From Urechis unicinctus (lineage: Eukaryota; Annelida; Polychaeta; Xenopneusta; Urechidae), in NCBI GenBank assembly GCA_034190875.2, contig CM067355.1, forward strand, positions 35,535,751 to 35,599,750: a DNA stretch of 64,000 bases. Direction: 5' to 3'. Below are positions 33,301-45,540 of this stretch, piece after piece. How positions within the stretch are numbered: position 1 is the first letter of the stretch; each line of letters starts with the position of its first letter. The translations under genes and the position numbers were made by a program. The notes beneath the pieces are model-generated. The model had not been told where the DNA came from. It ran no database searches and saw only the letters and a list, made by a program, of their open reading frames with translations.

Positions 33301-36300
33301 TGTATATATGACAGAGATAAATGATATGCTTTAGATAACAACATGATATGTTAAAGATGGGTGATGCTGATCTTATCATGATAAAGATGAGTGATGCTGA
33401 TCTTATCATGATAAAGATGGGTGATGCTGATCTTATCATGATAAAGATGGGTGATGCTGATCTTATCATGATAAAGATGGGTGATGCTGATCTTATGATA
33501 AAGATGGGTGATGCTGATCTTATCATGATAAAGATGGGTGATGCTGATCTTATGGTAAAGATGGGTGATGCTGATCTTATCACTGGGCCTGACCCTCATA
33601 AAGACAGGTGAATGTGGCACATCATTGTGGGTATTACCATTGAGTGAGGCCGGTTGAATGAAGCTGGTTGATCGAGGCCGGTTGAGTTAGGCCGGTTGAG
33701 TAAGGCCGCTGTAGTTGAATCTAGTATCCTGTGTGAACAGTGTGACATCTGCGCCTGTCCCATTCCTGTCACCGACGAGCCCGTACCTATGTCATGTGAA
33801 CACAGATTCTGCAGGGCATGCTGGGAGAGGTCAGTAGTCTCCCGCCTCTTTGTGTTTCCCTCATGTTGCTCTGAGCTATTTGACATGTCTACCATAATCT
33901 CTGAGCTATTTGACATGTCTCTGTAGTAAGCTCTGAGCTATTTGACATGTCTCTGTAGTAAGCTCTAAGCTATTTGACATGTCTACCATAAGCTCTGAGC
34001 TATTTGACATGTCTCTGTAGTAAGCTCTGAGCTATTTGACATGTCTCTGTAGTAAGCTCTGAGCTATTTAACATGTCTCTGTAGTAAGCTCTGAGCTATT
34101 TGACATGTATCTGTAGTAAGCTCTGAGCTATTTGACATGTCTACCATAAGCTCTGAGCTATTTGACATGTCTCTGTAGTAAGCTCTGAGCTATTTGACTT
34201 GTCTACCATAAGCTCTGAGCTATTTGACATGTCTCTGTAGTAAGCTCTGAGCTATTTGACATGTCTCTGTAGTAAGCTCTGCGCTATTTGACATGTCTCT
34301 GTAGTAAGCTCTGAGCTATTTGACATGTCTACCATAAGCTCTGAGCTATTTGACATGTCTACCATAAGCTCTGAGCTGTTTGACATGTCTCTGCAGTCAG
34401 CTCTGAGCTGTTTGACATGTCTACCATAAGCTCTGAGCTATTTGACATATCTCTGCAGTAAGCTCTGAGCTGTTTGACATGTCTCTGCAGTAAGCTCAGA
34501 GCTATTTGACATGTCTCTGCAGTAAGCTCTGAGCTGTTTGACATTAACTTCATCTTTTCTTATTCTCAATTAGCATTATTTGATGCAGGTATTTGACGGG
34601 GAAGATCAAAGAAGGTGAGGCCCACAACATGACCTGCCCTGGTTACCAGTGCTGCCGCCTGGTGCCGGTGGATGTCATCGAGACTCTCGTCTCTCGTGAC
34701 ATGGCACGCCGCTATCTCCAGTTTGACATCAAGGTAAACTGACCCTACTTCATCTCTCATATCAATTAGTATTCTTTTTCCCCTCCCCCTTCGCCACGTG
34801 ACCAGGTTGGTGGATGCAGGCGTTCGTGGAGAGTAATCCCAGCATCAAATGGTGCCCCTACCCTGGCTGTGGTCGCGCTGTACGTCTGCCTGACTCTGAC
34901 AACCCCCTCTCTCCCTCCCTCCGTGCCAGGAATGACATACAGACTGACAGCAACGTGTCGCACGCTGTCGACTGTGGTAATGGACACATCTTCTGCTGGT
35001 AAACACTTCACTCCTCTCTATAAATATTGTCTTAAATATACTCATGTGTTACATACATTGTCATCTGCTATTTTATCAACTTGCAATCTGGATTTTATAG
35101 GAAAGTAGCTTTGAGTAATGGTTGTCAATTCAAAAACCACAATTTGAATGATAAATGATGAGGAGGAAGATGTTGTTTGTGATGCAGGGAATGCTTGGGG
35201 GAGGCTCATGAGCCGGCTTATTGTGACAGCTGGAAACTGTGGCAGACCAAGATGGCACAGACTCGTCCTGAGGAATGTAAGTACTGTCTGAGGTGGAAGC
35301 TTAGCCTCATCACCTCATAGCCTCATCACCTGACAGCCTTGTTTCCTCATAGCCACATAACCTCATAGCCTCATATTCTTACCACCTCATAGCCTCACTA
35401 CTTCATAACCTCATAGCCTCAAAAGCTTACCACCTCATAGCCTCATCAGCTTATAGGCTCTACACCTCATAGAATCATTACCTCATTGCCTCATCACCTC
35501 ATAGTCTCATCACCTTATAACCTCATACCTGTTATAGTCTTATGTCATGACCTTTTAATGAAGTTTAATAAAGGTCATACTTTCATGACCTCATAGCCTT
35601 GTGACCTTACAGCCTCACGTCCTCATCTCAAATCCACCTCATGTGACCTACCTCCCTTATTGAGGTCTCTATGTGGTGTCAGTGTCAGGTACGGAGGAGG
35701 AGACAGAAGTGGCCGCTAACTGTCTCTGGCTTGTCACCAACTCCAAACAGTGTCCCAACTGCAAATCACCCATACAGAAGAACGAGGGATGTAACCACAT
35801 GAAGTGCTCCAAGGTAGTCTATAACCATATGTATAACCACATAAAATGCTATGTGGTAGTCTATTACCATATGTATAACCACATATGGTGTTATGTGGTA
35901 GTTTATAACCATAAAAATAACCGCATGGAGTGTTATGTGGCAGTCTATAACCATATGTATAACCACATTAAGTCCTATATGGTAGTCTATAACCATATGT
36001 ATAACCACATTAAGTGCTCCTAGGAAGTCTTTAACAACTTGACTTGAATATGTTATCCCCTTGTATCCTGATGTACACCATCGCCTCCTCCCACCATTGG
36101 CTCCTCCCACCATTGCCTCCTCCCACCATTGGCTCCTCCCACGATGCTCCTCTCACAATGCTCCTCCCACCATTACCTTCTCCCACCATCACCTTCTCCC
36201 ACCATCGCCTGCACCCACCATGCTCCTCCCACCATCCCCTGCACCCACCATGCTCCTCCCACCATCACCTCCTCCCACCATCGCCTAATCCCATCATTGC

Positions 36301-39300
36301 CTCCTCCCACCATCCCCTCCCACTATCGCCTCCTCCCACCATGCTCCTCCCATCTGCCTCCTCCCACCATTGCCTACTCCCATCATTGCCTCCTCCCATC
36401 ATGCACCTCCCACCAGCCTCCTCCCACCATCGCCTCCTCCCATCTTGCTCCTCCCACTATCGCCTCTTCCCACCTGCCTCCTCCCACCATGGCCTACTCC
36501 CACCAGCCTCCTCCCACCAGCCTCCTCCCACCATCGCCTCCTCCCATCATGCTCCTCCCACCATTGCCTCCTCCCACCATGGCCTACTCCCACCAGCCTC
36601 CTCCCATCATGCTCCTCCCACCATTGCCTCCTCCCATCATGCTCCTCCCACCACCGCCTCCTCCCACCTGCCTCCTCCCACCATGGCCTACTCCCACCAT
36701 CGCCTCCTCCCATTATGCTCCTCCCACCTGCCTCCTCCCACCATCGCCTACTCCCACCAACACCTCCTCCCATCATGCTGCTCCTCTACATCCTCACATC
36801 ATCACTCTCATTCTGTGTGTCACAGTGCAAGCATGACTTCTGCTGGGTCTGTCAGGAGCCATGGAAAAAGCACAGCTCAGCCACGGGGGGATACTTCCGC
36901 TGCAATCGATATGAGGTTGTCAAGCGTGTCGGTGAGCACCAGGATTTGCTCAAGTCAGACGTGAGTTACATAAGCAAGATTCATGGGGCCCCAGCAACCA
37001 TAATGACATTAGTTACTGTAGTAACATGACATCAAATAACCAAACCACATAGTAACCATCAACCATAACCACATTGGTGACTAGTAACATGGGGTCAAAT
37101 AACCATAACCACATTGGTGACTAGTAACATGGGGTCAAATAACCATAACCACATTGGTGACTGTAGTAACATGGCATCAAATAGCCATAACCACATTGGT
37201 GACTGTAACATGGCATCAAATAGCCATATGGTGACATCAAAAATAGCCATAACCACATTGGTGACTGTAGTAACATGGCATCAAATAGCCATAACCACAT
37301 TGATGACTGTAGTAACATGGCATCAAATAACCATACCAACATTGGTTACTGTAGTGACATGGTGTCAAATAACCATAAACACATTGGTTACTGTAGTAAC
37401 GTGGGGTTAAATAACCATAACCACATTAGTGACTAGTAACGTGGGGTTAAATAACCATACCAACATTGGTTACTGTAGTAACGTGGGGTCAAATAACCAT
37501 AAACACATTGGTTACTGTAGTAACGTGGGGTTAAATAACCATAACCACATTGGTTACTGTAGTAAAGTGGGGTCAAATAACCATAAACACATTGGTTACT
37601 GTAGTAACGTGGGGTTAAATAACCATAACCACATTAGTGACTAGTAACTTGGGGTTATATAACCATAACCACATTGGTTACTGTAGTAACATGGGGTTAA
37701 ATAACCATAACCACATTGGTTACTGTAGTAACATGGGGTCAAATAACCATAACCACATTAGTGACTGTAGTAACATGGGGTCAAATAACCATTAGTGACT
37801 GTAGTAACATGGGGTCAAATAACCATACCCACATTGGTGACTGTAGTAACATGGGGTCAAATAACCATACCCACATTGGTGACTGTAGTAACATGGGGTC
37901 AAATAACCATACCCACATTGGTGACTGTAGTAACGTGGGATCCAATAACCAGACATGCTATGATCAGTAATGATAATCAAATGCCACATGATCCATCACG
38001 GTGATCAGGTATACAGTGAGGCCTGTGTATCCTCACAAATGGAATGCTGATGCTGGTTGTGGTGATATATGGTAATGATGATGATGTAATGTTTTCAGGC
38101 GGAGGAGAGAAGTAAGCATCTTCAGGAACTCAATCGATTTGTCCACTACTACAGCCGCTTCAAGAATCATGAAAATAGCTACAAGGTTCAATATAGTTCT
38201 ATTCTCTCAGCTATCTGTCAATATTCACATTGTATAGTGCACAACACCCTTGTCAAGTTAGTGCTGGTTAAGCTGGACATGCGGTTATCCTGACCTTTAA
38301 CCCAATTATTACCCTGACCTTTAACCCAATTATTACCCTGACCTTTGACCCAATCATTACCCTATCTCTCTTGACTCATGAACTTTGCCATTCCAACCTT
38401 GGATTGATGCCTTACAGTTGGAGGAGCCCCTGTTAAGCACTGCCAAGGAGAAGATGATGGTGCTAGCACGGGCTGTCACAGACCCTGACTCGGCCAACCT
38501 GGAAACACGCTTTGTTGAGGAGGCCGTTCATCAGCTTCTGAAAGCCAGACGCGTCCTCAAATGCTCGTATGTCTACGGCTATTACCTGGACGACTCCGGC
38601 TACAAGAAACCCATCTTTGAGTTTATGCAGGTCTGTATGTCAGCGGGTCTGTGGTGGTCGTGTTCATGAAATGTCTAGCGACTTCCATTGTAGTAAATGT
38701 TGTTTTGTCACTTCCATTTTAGTTAATGTTGTTGTGTCACTTCCATTGTAGTTAATGTTGTTGTGTCACTTCCATTGTAGTTAATGTTGTTGTGTCACTT
38801 CCATTGTAGTTAATGTTGTTGTGTCACTTCCACAGGTGTTTTGTCTGATATTGGAGAAGTGAATATTCTGTTGTGGTGAGCAGCTTCACCTTTGACCTTG
38901 AGCAGCTTCACCTTTGACCTTGAGCACTTGTTTTCAGACAGAGCTGGAGGAATGCACGGAGATGTTGTCAGAAATGGTGGCACGACCTTATCTACGTACC
39001 CCACGCACTAAGATCATACAGACAGCCCACCTGGTGCAGCGTAAACGGCACGAGTTTGTGACTGCCATCGCCAAAGGTCTTGTTCCTCCAGATACCTCTC
39101 CCAACATGCGAAAGAGACGCAAGAAATACAGTGTCGAGATAGATGTGAGTTACGAGTTGCTGCTGACGTTGGCTTCGTTTTATTTAGTATTATTTCTAAC
39201 ATTTTGAAATATTTGTAGAAGTTGATATTATAATTGACTAAGACTAGAGTGATCTATTAATGTCCCCTCCAGTGGACTGTAAATTTAAAGATGCTATTAA

Positions 39301-42300
39301 GTTGTTTTTCGGGTTCATACGCATGTGCTCTATGATGTCTAATGAGTTTTTGTTGTTTGATACCAGGATGATCTAAGAAAGGCTTTAATGGCCTCCATAC
39401 AGGATCTGGATCCCGCAAACCCCTGGATCAAGGATCCAAGTGGGAAGCACACTAATGTATCAGCCCTACTGGACTGGCCTGAAGAAAGTGATGAGTCTGA
39501 TGGAGAAATGGAAGCTTCAGCGGCTGTAGGTCAAAGGTCAGAGGAGAGCAGTGAGGTCACAGAAGAGGAACTGCAAGCCCCAGGTGAACTTGGGGTAGGA
39601 GGTGTAGCAGGCTTACATGGTTAACAAGGCTTACATGGTTAACAAGGCTTATATGGTTAACAAGGCTTACATGGTTAACAAGGCTTACATGGCAAATAAG
39701 GTTTACATGGTTAACAAGGCTTATATGGTTAACAAGGCTTATGATGAAAACTAGGCTTACAAATAAGGTTAACAAATAAGCTTATGATGTCAAGGATAAC
39801 GGCTTACAAGTTTAACAAGGCTTACATTAACTTGGCTTACAAGTTTAACAAGGCTTACATTAACTTGGCTTACAAGGTTTGATAGGCTTATATTAACTAG
39901 GCCTACAATGTTAACAAGTCTTCCAGGGTTAACAAGGCTTAAGTGGTTAACTAGGTTTTACGGGCTTGTAAAATTAAATGGACTTATAAAGTTAACTAGG
40001 TTTAAGATGTTAACTAGGCTTATGAAATTAACTAGGCTTAAGATGTTAACTAGGCTGATGAAGTTAACTAAGCTTTTGAAGTTAACTAGGCTTATGAAGT
40101 TAACTAGGCTCAAGATGTTAACTAGGCTTATGAATTTAACTAGGCTTATTAATTTAACTAGGCTCAATATGTTAACTAGGCTTATGAATTTAACTAGGCT
40201 TATTAATTTAACTAGGCTTAAGATGTTAACTAAGCTTGTGAAGTTAACTAGGCTTAAGATGTTAACTAGGCTGATAAATTTAACTAGGCTTAAGATGTTA
40301 ACTAGGCTTATGAATTTAACTAGGCTTAAGAAGTTAGCAATGTTAACATTGAATGTAGTTTATGAGGTCCGAATTGACATCATTGGGTCATTATAATGAT
40401 TACTGGTAATAGATCAATTCTTTTGTTTGCACTAATTGCCTCAAGACATTGCTGATTCTCTCATCAGCTGAATCTAACTGTTCTCGACTTTATGCTGTTC
40501 ATCCATGTTACTGCATGGGGCTTACACATCACCATGTGTTTATTAGTTCTATGCGCCCGTTCTGGATGTACTCGAGCTCGTGCCCAGAACCCTCGCACAG
40601 AGGAAGTCCACGAACACTGCAGTATGAAATGCATGAGGCTTGACCAGAGTAGCCGGCCAGAGAGTGACAACAAGACAGGTGAGTAGTACAGGGAGACAGG
40701 TAATGTCACTGATTAGGTGGATATTGTCACTGAATAGGTGGGAATTGTCAGGAGACAGGTGGGTAGTACCAGGAGACAGATGAGTAGTACAGGAAGACAG
40801 GTGGGTAACGTCACTTAATAGGTGGGTATTGTCACTGAGTAGGTGGGTATTGTCAGGCAACAGGTGGGCAATGTCACTAAATAGATGGGTATTGTCACTG
40901 AATAGGTGAGTAGTACCAGGAGACAGGTGGGCAATGTCACTAAATAGGTGGGTATTGTCACTGAGTAGGTGGGTATTGTCACTGAACAGGTGGGTATTAT
41001 CACTAAATAAGTGGGTATTGTCAGGAGACAGGTGGGCAATGTCACTGAATAGGTGGGTATTGTCAGGAGACAGGTGGGTAGTACCAGAAGACAGGTGGGC
41101 AATGCCACTAAATCGGTGGGTATTGTCAGGAGATCGGTGGGTAATGTCACTTAAAAGGTGGGTATTGTCAGGGGACGGGAGGGAAATGTCACTAAATAGG
41201 TGGGGAGCGTATAAGAGATGCTAGTTATACCGCAGGGCATGTGAGTAATACCACTTGGCATATGGGTAATACCACATGGCATATGGGTTATACCATGGGG
41301 CATATGGGTAATGCCACAAGGAATATAGTTAATACCACAGGGTATGTGGGTAATACCACAGGGCATATGGGTTATGCCACAGGGCATGTGGGTAATACCA
41401 CAGGGCATATGGGTAATGCCACAGGGCTGGTATTGGGTGCCTTCATGTGAGTTGGTTGTTGTCAAGGTTCTATGAGGCGGGCATGGGGTGCCGCTGGCAT
41501 TTATTGTATGTAAACTGGGCCTTTTCCATCAGCAGGACTTTTTTGATTATGAAATGCTTGTTTGGACTAATGTGTGGCAAGTAAAAACAATAAGATGTGA
41601 TGAGTGATGCGTAATTGGATGGTTGGTTCAGAGGATGGCGAGGAGTTCTTCTCCGACTACCAGATGGACTTACTGCGTGCATTAGAGATGTCTCGCCTCC
41701 ATTTCGTGGAGGAGTTGGTTCCACTCCGCCCCCCATCAGGAATCAGGTGTGTTATCCAATCGTCACTTACTGGTTATGCTTGTGGAGTTGCTTGGAAACC
41801 TTCATATTGACCTTTGACCTGTTTCATTCAATGTCAATACAAGTCCTTCTCTTTGGTCGTAAATGAAGTTGTGATCATAATGTTCTTTCATCTCTGCATA
41901 AATGGATTGTTGTTCTTTACATACTTTCATTGTTGGTCTTTTCAGCCCTCACAGCCCAGGTGAGGTAAGCCCCGCCCTAAGCCCCGCCCCCTTAGACCCC
42001 CCACAGAGCCCCTTGGTGCTTGCTGAGCCTCCTCGTGGACGCAATCAGAGAAGTTGTAGCAGTGTTTCATCAGCCGACCAGAACTTGCTGCCACCGGTCA
42101 GTACAGACCGCTCGCGCCACTCTGTGAGTCTGGGCGAGAATCTGGAAGGCAGCGGCTTCGATAGCCAGCTGCAGCGAGCGCTGGAGCTGTCACAACTCAG
42201 TCTGCGAGGTCAGTACAATATAGCTCTACAGCACACTTCCCATTAGTTGTAGATGAGAAGTGTGCATCAGTTGTGTACTGAGTGACCCTATGAGTAACAG

Positions 42301-43676
42301 TGGGTTATCAAAGGTCAGTTGAGTGCAAACAAGCTGCGGTTTATCCCTGACGCACACAACATATGACCTATGACCTCCCTGTGACCTTTTATTTAATGAC
42401 CTTTTACTGCATACTTTTTTCACATGATGTGATCTAAAAGTTGTCCATTAGTGGATTTTATTCTGTTGTGAGCTGCAAATCATGGATTTATTGTGACCTC
42501 AACTTAATGAGTATCTCTGTTGCAGAGGAGGAGCGTGACCTTCACCTTGCTATTGAACTATCCCTCCAGCAAACACCAGGCACTGACGAGTCAGATCTAA
42601 CCCACAGCGCTCAAAGTGAGGGTGTAACCTTCACCTTTGACCCACCACACTTAGTGGAGGTCGACGATGTCAACCAGCCTTATTCTCCCGAATATTCATC
42701 TGTGGTGACTCGGGTTCCTAACAAGAGCGTGGAGGATCTTGCCACCTCTCCCCACTCCTCGTCAGAGTACCTGGGAGCCTGTGCCCCACCACCCTCTAGT
42801 GGCCAAACACCGTGCAGCTCCCCGAGATCTCCCAAACACCAAGGTCAATGTAGCTCCCCAAGGTCACCAGCACGAAAAGGTCAGGGAGGATCTCCAAGGT
42901 CACCTAAACCCCACATTAGCAACAATGCCAATCCTTTTGGTTTGATGAAAGACTTGTGTGTTTGTAACATTCTTCATTCCGACACAGACAAGACTTCCTC
43001 CTTCTCCCAGAAGGACTTTTCTCATGCCTTCTCAAAGAAAGCCAGTGAGCAAACAATGGAGGCTGTATTTGAGCCACGCCCCCCAGTGCCATCAATCAGA
43101 CCCCCACTGCCCCCCGTTCGTGGTATCTCACTTAACAACAACGAAGCCGCTGTAAGCAGTCATGGAGGAGAATCCACAGCAACTCTCGACCCCCCTCCCC
43201 TGCCTCCCCGTAAAGACAACTACGACCCCAGCCCCCATACGGACCACATTCACACATACGGATACAGACATCCTGCTGCTTCCCACCAATCATCACACAG
43301 AGAAATAGGTCAGGGTGACATTGCTAATAGCAACCAGTTGAGCACTGAGCTGAGTGACTTCCATCACTCAGAGGGTCTGACTCAACTTTGTATGAACTCT
43401 GACCTCCTTGATCCAGCAGACATTGAAATCAGCTCAGAGGTTCTAGAATCTCTTATACAGGGCGCTGAACATTATGAGCAAAATACTGAACATTATGAGC
43501 GCAATGCTGAACATTATGAGCACAATATTGAACAGTATGAGCGCAATGCTGACAATCATGGGAACCATTCCCCTTCTGCCGCCTTACTCCATAGCAACCA
43601 AGCTGTGATACATGTTGCCCATGACGACGATGATCAGTCCAATGACAACCAGCATGGAGACGGCGTTTTTGTGTAA
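30339..43676 (+). CDS. ANKIB1: ANKIB1: ankyrin-repeat RBR E3 ubiquitin ligase, complete (20 exons)
   Basis: Exons: 30339-30526, 30976-31183, 31350-31532, 31824-31877, 32088-32205, 33046-33227, 33705-33829, 34589-34733, 34820-34998, 35188-35276, 35683-35813, 36826-36960, 38099-38185, 38418-38630, 38938-39144, 39367-39583, 40547-40678, 41632-41746, 41946-42208, 42526-43676. Frame holds throughout, giving 1373 aa, longer than the human protein (about 1090). Order: MGSSSSKF (possible N-myristoylation), ankyrin repeats ([20 protein letters not shown]), a UBA-like helix region, RING1 ([18 protein letters not shown]), IBR ([29 protein letters not shown]) and RING2 ([19 protein letters not shown]). 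RING2 Cys527 is the expected catalytic thioester residue. An Ariadne-like helical region follows, then three UIM-like helices and a Ser/Pro-rich tail. The protein transfers ubiquitin from E2 via Cys527 (RBR mechanism). Exon 7 and 17 acceptors are the least certain. Most introns hold a distinct minisatellite. Confidence 0.95.
30700..30890. repeat. 27-bp repeat in ANKIB1 intron 1
   Basis: GACATTGGTTTGTGTCATCA-type unit, about seven copies. Confidence 0.85.
31585..31810. repeat. TGTGATGTCTGTGCCG repeats in ANKIB1 intron 3
   Basis: Degenerate 15-20 bp units followed by a short TA tract at 31795-31806. Confidence 0.8.
32600..32955. repeat. 33-bp minisatellite in ANKIB1 intron 5
   Basis: About 11 copies of GTGAATTTGGTGGTCAGGGG plus CAATGATCATAAT. 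The 33-bp period keeps frames open on both strands ([11 protein letters not shown] repeat); treated as non-coding. Confidence 0.92.
33350..33592. repeat. 30-bp minisatellite in ANKIB1 intron 6
   Basis: About eight copies of GATAAAGATGGGTGATGCTG plus ATCTTATCAT. Confidence 0.92.
33870..34550. repeat. 26-32 bp minisatellite in ANKIB1 intron 7
   Basis: More than 20 copies of AGCTCTGAGCTATTTGACAT followed by GTCTCTGTAGTA or GTCTACCATA. The two subtypes alternate irregularly. The array fills the intron between the two halves of RING1. Confidence 0.92.
35300..35640. repeat. CCTCATAG repeat in ANKIB1 intron 10
   Basis: Degenerate 18-20 bp units such as CCTCATAGCCTCATCACC. Confidence 0.85.
35793..36030 (+). 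repeat. 42-bp array spanning the ANKIB1 exon 11 donor
   Basis: Six units at exact 42-bp spacing (35793, 35835, 35877, 35919, 35961, 36003). Each unit is AACCACATGAAGTGCTCCAAG-like (21 nt, exon side) plus gtagtctataaccatatgta-like (21 nt, intron side). The first unit contains the real donor at 35813/35814. The frame stays open through the whole array to a stop at 36021-36023. Confidence 0.92.
36070..36785. repeat. CCTCCTCCCACCAT array, about 700 bp
   Basis: About 45 units of 14-16 bp built from CCTCCTCCCACCATTG and CATGCTCCTCC. Strand composition is extremely skewed (C-rich plus strand, G-rich minus strand with GGG runs). It ends about 40 bp before the acceptor of ANKIB1 exon 12. Confidence 0.93.
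37010..37965. repeat. About 42-bp minisatellite in ANKIB1 intron 12
   Basis: More than 20 copies of TAACATGGGGTCAAATAACC plus ATAACCACATTGGTGACTGTAG, with variants. Confidence 0.92.
38690..38935. repeat. 29-bp and 22-bp repeats in ANKIB1 intron 14
   Basis: Five copies of TTCCATTGTAGTTAATGTTG plus TTGTGTCAC (38690-38835), then two copies of AGCAGCTTCACCTTTGACCT just before the exon 15 acceptor. Confidence 0.88.
39605..40335. repeat. 18-bp minisatellite in ANKIB1 intron 16
   Basis: About 40 units of AAGGCTTACATGGTTAAC shifting gradually to TAGGCTTAAGATGTTAAC. GTTAAC (HpaI) recurs in most units. Confidence 0.92.
40670..41430. repeat. Two arrays in ANKIB1 intron 17, the first starting at the donor
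   Basis: 40670-41215: about 20 units with GACAGGTGGGTA or AATAGGTGGGTATTGTCA. The real donor of exon 17 (GACAG/gtgagtagta) is the first member. 41225-41430: about nine units of GGCATATGGGTAATACCACA. Confidence 0.88.
43470..43555 (+). repeat. 21-bp coding repeat in ANKIB1 last exon
   Basis: Four in-frame copies of a seven-residue unit of the type [28 protein letters not shown]. It is a short expansion inside the disordered C-terminal tail. Confidence 0.9.
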
Positions 43677-45466
43677 CTCTATTGAGATTCACCTGATGAT
43701 GAATTTAGCAGAGTATTCTTTCAAGCAAACAGAGTTGTATCTTCCTGTCCCTCTGGCTTCAAAAAACCGTACTTGCTGTAATCTCATCAGAGCATGTAGC
43801 CTCACACTTCTTATAATATCCTTTCCTTTGTCACATCACTGCCTAAAACTGGCCACCTTGTTTGTGACGGCTGTTGAATGAACAACCGTCCCACCACAGG
43901 ATGATAGTGGCCACATGATTCTTACCCTTGTCATTAGCCCCATGTCTCCTGTCATTGGCCCCCATGTCTCCTGTCATTAGCCCCATGTCTCCTGTCATTG
44001 GCCCTTGTGTCTCCTGTCATTGGCCCTTGTGTCTCCTGTAATTAGCCCCTTATTTCTCCTGTCATTGACCCTTCTGCATTATACCTGATATCTCATGTTA
44101 TTGGCCTTCATGAGTCTTCTCATGAGCCCAAATCCCCTGCATTAATCTCAGTTCCAAGTCTTGTCTTTTCAATTCTACATTCCATGCTATTGCCGTTTTC
44201 AAAGCAAGCCAAGTTTCAATCCATCTTGGCTTCTTCTTTGAACTTGGATGTTTTCACATGTATTTCAACTTGAGGTAATCATTAGTTGAATTAGACTACG
44301 TGTGTTGCTGAGAGTTTCCATGTGATGATCTCTCATCATAGAGCACAAGTGTATGACGTGATCTTTCATCATAGAGCACAAGTGTATGACGTGATCTGTC
44401 ATCATAGAGCACACGCGTATGACGTGATCTGTCATCATAGTGCACACGCGTATGTGATTGTAGATGAGTTTTACTGTTCTCTTCAAAAGAGACTGGAATG
44501 TGTGTTCTGTCCGCGTCCAATCCACGCATGTTGTGGTTAGTTTACAGTGAATGGGTGTTGCACTGCGCTGTCGAGTCGTAACTGTTGGGTGGCTCCGCTT
44601 GGGGTGCTTGTTATGCAAGCTGATGTCCATGTTGTGTTGTCAATGTAGTTATTTACTGTATCTCAACCCAAGATTGATTAAAGGGTGCTCAAAGCAAACG
44701 ACAGATTTCACATTTTGCTGCTTTGAGACGTGACAAACACGGGTGGGTTTTTTTTTCATTCAAGAAGCATTTACTGATAAGATGTAGTCGAGTGAAGGAT
44801 CTCGGACGTAAGCTAAGCTTTTCTAATCAAAACCAGTATTTTCTTGTTTATGACAAACAGAAATGATTTTGAAAGAAAAAACATTCACAAACCGGATTGA
44901 TACCTGTCCTCGTTTTAATCATTGAATGGTGTATTTTTCCTCACCATGACAACAAGACATGAGTTACACATAACTTGGCAACGAGTGATTGCTTCTCACC
45001 AACTTTGACCTTGAATGGCTGTTTCAAATGTATGCAGTATTTCTGTGCTTTGTTTGCCCATTTCAATCTCTCTGTGATGTGCATATTATTCGTTCATCTT
45101 TAAGCTTATCCTACATTGTAATGGCTTGACAACTTCAGTTGCTAAAAGAGGTCGTTTGTTTCCTCCAACATTTCTTCTCCCCTTATTATATCCCTTCGTC
45201 CTGTTGCTCCTGGTCTTTGTGGATGTGATTTTAAATGTTGATTTTTTTAATAAGAAAATCTGATAGTTTTTTCTTGTTGATGCGTCCTTATAGATACCTA
45301 AACAGGAAATAAGACTGATGTTACCAACCTTGCTTTATGAATTATAGTCATCATTATTGGTCACCAGCCAATATTTGGTTGTAAACAGTAAGAATGATAA
45401 TATAAAGCTTGTCAGATATTGTCATACTTGAATTCCTGAAGAACTAATTGTCTTGATGAATTTGTG

Positions 45467-45505
<39 letters not shown>

Positions 45506-45540
45506 TGACATGTTATATATGTGCAATAAAGGACAACTAT
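43677..45540 (+). other. Inferred ANKIB1 3' UTR
   Basis: Contains small tandem repeats (CATGTCTCCTGTCATTAGCC, 43930-44060; a 33-bp unit with ATCATAGAGCACA and GTATGACGTGATC, 44330-44455) and a GT microsatellite (45467-45503). There is an AATAAA at 45525-45530. The extent is inferred from the poly(A) signal. Confidence 0.45.
45525..45530 (+). terminator. Candidate poly(A) signal for ANKIB1
   Basis: AATAAA in GTGCAATAAAGGAC, 1.85 kb after the stop codon. Confidence 0.4.

Noticed and set aside
36044-37029. Three overlapping plus-strand ORFs of 219-306 residues rich in Pro/Ser/His
   Set aside because: They run through the CCTCCTCCCACCAT array inside ANKIB1 intron 11; only the part from 36826 is exon, in one frame.
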